IMG/VR virus record: IMGVR_UViG_3300034101_003935
Coordinates: 1 to 38,644 of that record
Source of the DNA: a virus
Length of the DNA: 38,644 bases
Strand: one strand, 5' to 3'
Shown: positions 36,878-38,644 of the stretch, piece after piece
Layout: each line of letters begins with the position of its first letter
Position numbering within the stretch: the stretch's first letter is position 1
Translations under genes and position numbers: made by a program
The notes under the pieces: generated by a model
The model's database searches: none
Told to the model about the DNA's origin: nothing
What the model saw: the letters and a program-made list of their open reading frames with translations, nothing else

Positions 36878-37681
36878 TTATGCCTTTGCGGCTGCGTATG
36901 CTTTTCTCGCTCCCTCGTAAACCTCGGAGAGTTTTTCGAGCCTTTCTGCTCCGGCAATCAACTCGGCATTGCCGCTATTGCGAGCAATTCTCGCGAGCTT
37001 GGCAACGGAGTTCGATGTAAAGTACGGGATGTCAACGATTTCCGACTCTTTCGGCCAAACCGGAAGCCTTCCGTCCAAGTCGTAATTTTTTGCGGCAATC
37101 GCTACGCGCCAAAAGGCTTGTTGTTCATCGTACAAATGCCCATTGATAGTCTTTTCCAAGACCTTCTGGAAATGCTCCCCAAACTTGGATAGGTCGCGTT
37201 TCGCGAGTTTCACTGCCCCAGAGAGAGCACGGATACCAGTGCGGGTTGCCTTAGCCGATGCCTCGACTGCCTCAACCTCCCTAACTGTTTTCTGTGCGCT
37301 GGGTGCCCAGTTTGCAAGCCGAGGCTCCGCCCAAAAAATGTAGTTTTTACGCCCAGCTTGCTGACTCCGAGCCAGTTGCCATGCAGTGATTTTGGGGCAT
37401 TTGTCCCAGCGGTTTTTAGCCGTGCTCTCAGGCCGAGGGGTTTCCACAAACTCGGCAACCTGCTTTTTGCGGAGGGCCAGCACTTCCTCCGCGAAGGCTT
37501 TGCAAACCTCGAAGGGGAGTCTGCTTGAGCCTCTGCAAGTTCCCGCTTGGAAGCCATAGGCCAACGTGTAGCCGTGGTCGGCCAAACGATTCGTTTTTCT
37601 GTTCGCTTTTTGCAACGACCCACAAAGTTGGCAGGTGCCGTAGTGCGTTGCCCGATTATTATTGGTGCTATTGGTGCTCAT
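36878..37681 (-). CDS. Zinc-motif phage protein of unknown function
   Basis: 267 residues. N-terminal Cys/His module: GTCQLCGSLQK (Cys17, Cys20), NRLADHGYTLAYGFQAGTC (His36, Cys49), a recurring phage 'CxxCG ... HGY ... G.C' pattern with no known function. It is followed by a charged helical body with basic stretches (ARSQQAGRKNYIFWAE, ATRTGIRALSGAVKLAKRDL) and a C-terminal helix (AERLEKLSEVYEGARKAYAA). The start ATG follows an A-rich leader with no Shine-Dalgarno sequence. It is preceded by the structured leader L2. It may be an early regulator or nucleic-acid binder. Confidence 0.65.
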   Translation of the reverse strand: MSTNSTNNNRATHYGTCQLCGSLQKANRKTNRLADHGYTLAYGFQAGTCRGSSRLPFEVCKAFAEEVLALRKKQVAEFVETPRPESTAKNRWDKCPKITAWQLARSQQAGRKNYIFWAEPRLANWAPSAQKTVREVEAVEASAKATRTGIRALSGAVKLAKRDLSKFGEHFQKVLEKTINGHLYDEQQAFWRVAIAAKNYDLDGRLPVWPKESEIVDIPYFTSNSVAKLARIARNSGNAELIAGAERLEKLSEVYEGARKAYAAAKA

Positions 37682-37821
37682 TTTTTTAGGTAGGTTTTGG
37701 TTTCGCGGACAACTGCGTCCGCTTGATATGAATATCGGTCAACTCTCCTGAGTTTTAAAGTTTTTTTCTCAGGAAGTTGTGTCATACGGGGCGAGGGAGT
37801 TGTCCCCCGCCCCGCAACACG
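37682..37821 (-). promoter_or_regulatory. Structured leader L2, duplicate of L1, before 37681 gene
   Basis: On the minus strand, in order: hairpin 1 (37814-37787, 12 pairs, CAAC loop); CGTATGACACAA; hairpin 2 (37773-37747, CCTGAG/CTCAGG, AT-rich loop); near-palindrome GATATTCATATC (37736-37725); hairpin 3 (37722-37705); GAAAC; and A7 up to the ATG. Compared with L1, hairpin 3 has an A-T to G-C compensatory change and a G-T to G-C change. Its sequence otherwise agrees closely. No T run follows hairpin 1, so it is not a plain intrinsic terminator. Confidence 0.7.
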
Positions 37822-38644
37822 CTACCCGACAGATACTTCCTGCGCCTCCAATCGACGGGCGACCTCTTCGTCGTGGACTCGATTTGCCTCATCGGCCCAC
37901 TGCCCGACAACCCCCCTGTCCGAGAATTTCGGTTTTGTGACCGCTAAACCGTTGACCTCCAACTTCGCAGCGCGTTTTGCGAATAGGAATGTCGGGTCGT
38001 CCGTGGACGGCTCAAGCGTAGCCGTAAAGCTCACGGGCGCACCGACCAACGAGGGGACGGGCAAGTCGGCAGGGAAAATCCCCTCAGTAACATCAAACGG
38101 GCATCCGAGCGCGACTTTTACATACACTTTGTGGCCGCTTTCCAGAGCGACAACCAGCGCGAGTTTTGCCTCGTCTCCGCCCCCGTAGAACGCCTTAACG
38201 CGGCGGAATTTAGCGGAAGCGACTGTACCCTGAACCGTTGCCTTGCCAGCGGCCAGCGGCGAGGATTTTACGCGCTCCAGAGCGGTGAGCCTCTCTGCGT
38301 GCCAGCGGATGAGGAACGCGACCTGTTTCTCGGAGGGGTTGCCGTACTGAGCGATTTTGCCAGCGATATCTCCCGCGATGCCCGTCGTTTTGCGAGCGGC
38401 AGCGTATGCCTCAGCGAACCCAGCGTTTTGCTGGGCAATCTCAGCGATTTTCCGTTCGCGAGCAGCGTTTTCCCGTTGCCGCTTGCTCCGGCGGACAACT
38501 TCGATGGACGCGGATTCGACTGACTGCGCGTCATAACCGAGCGCGGTAAAACAATCGCGACCCACGCCAAAGAAGCGGTTGTTGGGCGCACCGACGACGC
38601 AAACGTAGGTGACTCGGTGCCCGCAACAGTCGCAATGCGTGCGG
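37822..38644 (-). CDS. Zinc module plus OB-like domain protein, partial at right edge
   Basis: The frame is open to the right edge (about 274 codons seen). Before the GTG at 38565 the frame continues with HCDCCGHRVTYVC ... FGVGRDC, a zinc-binding module like that of the 35926-36735 gene (CSHCG ... GETC). Internal features are a charged helix (RRSKRQRENAARERKIAE), QYGNPSEKQVAFLIRWHAE, and a C-terminal beta-rich part (VQGTVASAKFRRVKAF, VSFTATLEPSTDDPTFLF) of the OB-like type common in phage proteins. The true start lies outside the window or at an upstream codon that cannot be seen. Function is unknown; nucleic-acid binding is possible. Confidence 0.6.
   Translation of the reverse strand, partial: RTHCDCCGHRVTYVCVVGAPNNRFFGVGRDCFTALGYDAQSVESASIEVVRRSKRQRENAARERKIAEIAQQNAGFAEAYAAARKTTGIAGDIAGKIAQYGNPSEKQVAFLIRWHAERLTALERVKSSPLAAGKATVQGTVASAKFRRVKAFYGGGDEAKLALVVALESGHKVYVKVALGCPFDVTEGIFPADLPVPSLVGAPVSFTATLEPSTDDPTFLFAKRAAKLEVNGLAVTKPKFSDRGVVGQWADEANRVHDEEVARRLEAQEVSVG

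Overview
The window is part of a tailed-phage genome (or a prophage segment or metagenomic phage contig). Every gene I can support lies on the minus strand and is read from the right edge to the left edge. Genes are tightly packed with 1-14 base overlaps. The order is small early/accessory genes, then terminase, portal, scaffold, major capsid, tail fibre, lysis, second fibre, tail tube, and internal virion proteins. No tape-measure, sheath or tail-tube set of a long-tailed phage is visible. A very long protein with adaptor-like ends, followed by a nozzle-like protein and several Ala/Gly/Gln-rich coiled-coil proteins, fits a short-tailed (podovirus-like) virion. No integrase, polymerase or RNA polymerase gene is in the window, and the host cannot be named from the sequence. 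Both edge genes are cut by the window.

Right part (about 32,300-38,644), early/accessory. Three zinc-ligand-rich proteins sit at the right edge. Two of them are preceded by duplicated, structured ~140-base leaders whose stems show compensatory changes. A run of very small genes follows: a DUF3310 protein, a MazG-like pyrophosphohydrolase, a zinc ribbon and a Phage ABA-sandwich protein. Several of these are joined by the same 16-base stop/start/ribosome-binding-site sequence.

Packaging block (29,187-32,177). The small terminase subunit, a tRNA that is probably tRNA-Ile2(CAU), two small ORFs and the large terminase subunit. The tRNA abuts the small terminase stop codon with no gap, and the next ORF starts 5 bases after its CCA.

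Second accessory block (25,749-29,182). A sigma70-like promoter, an HTH protein, a DUF2829 (Thoeris anti-defence Tad2 family) protein, a second MazG-like enzyme, a ParB-like protein and several unknowns.

Virion block. Portal, small protein, scaffold, a degenerate GT-A-like protein, then a major capsid gene isolated between two intrinsic terminators with its own ~250-base structured leader. Next come a 1253-residue fibre with a glycine-rich tip, a fibre-associated protein, and a lysis cassette that includes a 59-residue holin-like gene overlapping its neighbour. After that come an 894-residue fibre sharing modules with the first, a 1713-residue tail protein with a large beta-repeat insertion, a nozzle-like protein and a series of internal virion-type proteins.

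Translation seems to start in two ways. Genes inside operons carry a Shine-Dalgarno sequence embedded in the 3' end of the upstream gene and TAATG, TAATATG or ATGA junctions. Genes with their own leader (major capsid and two early genes) have A/T-rich leaders with no Shine-Dalgarno sequence.
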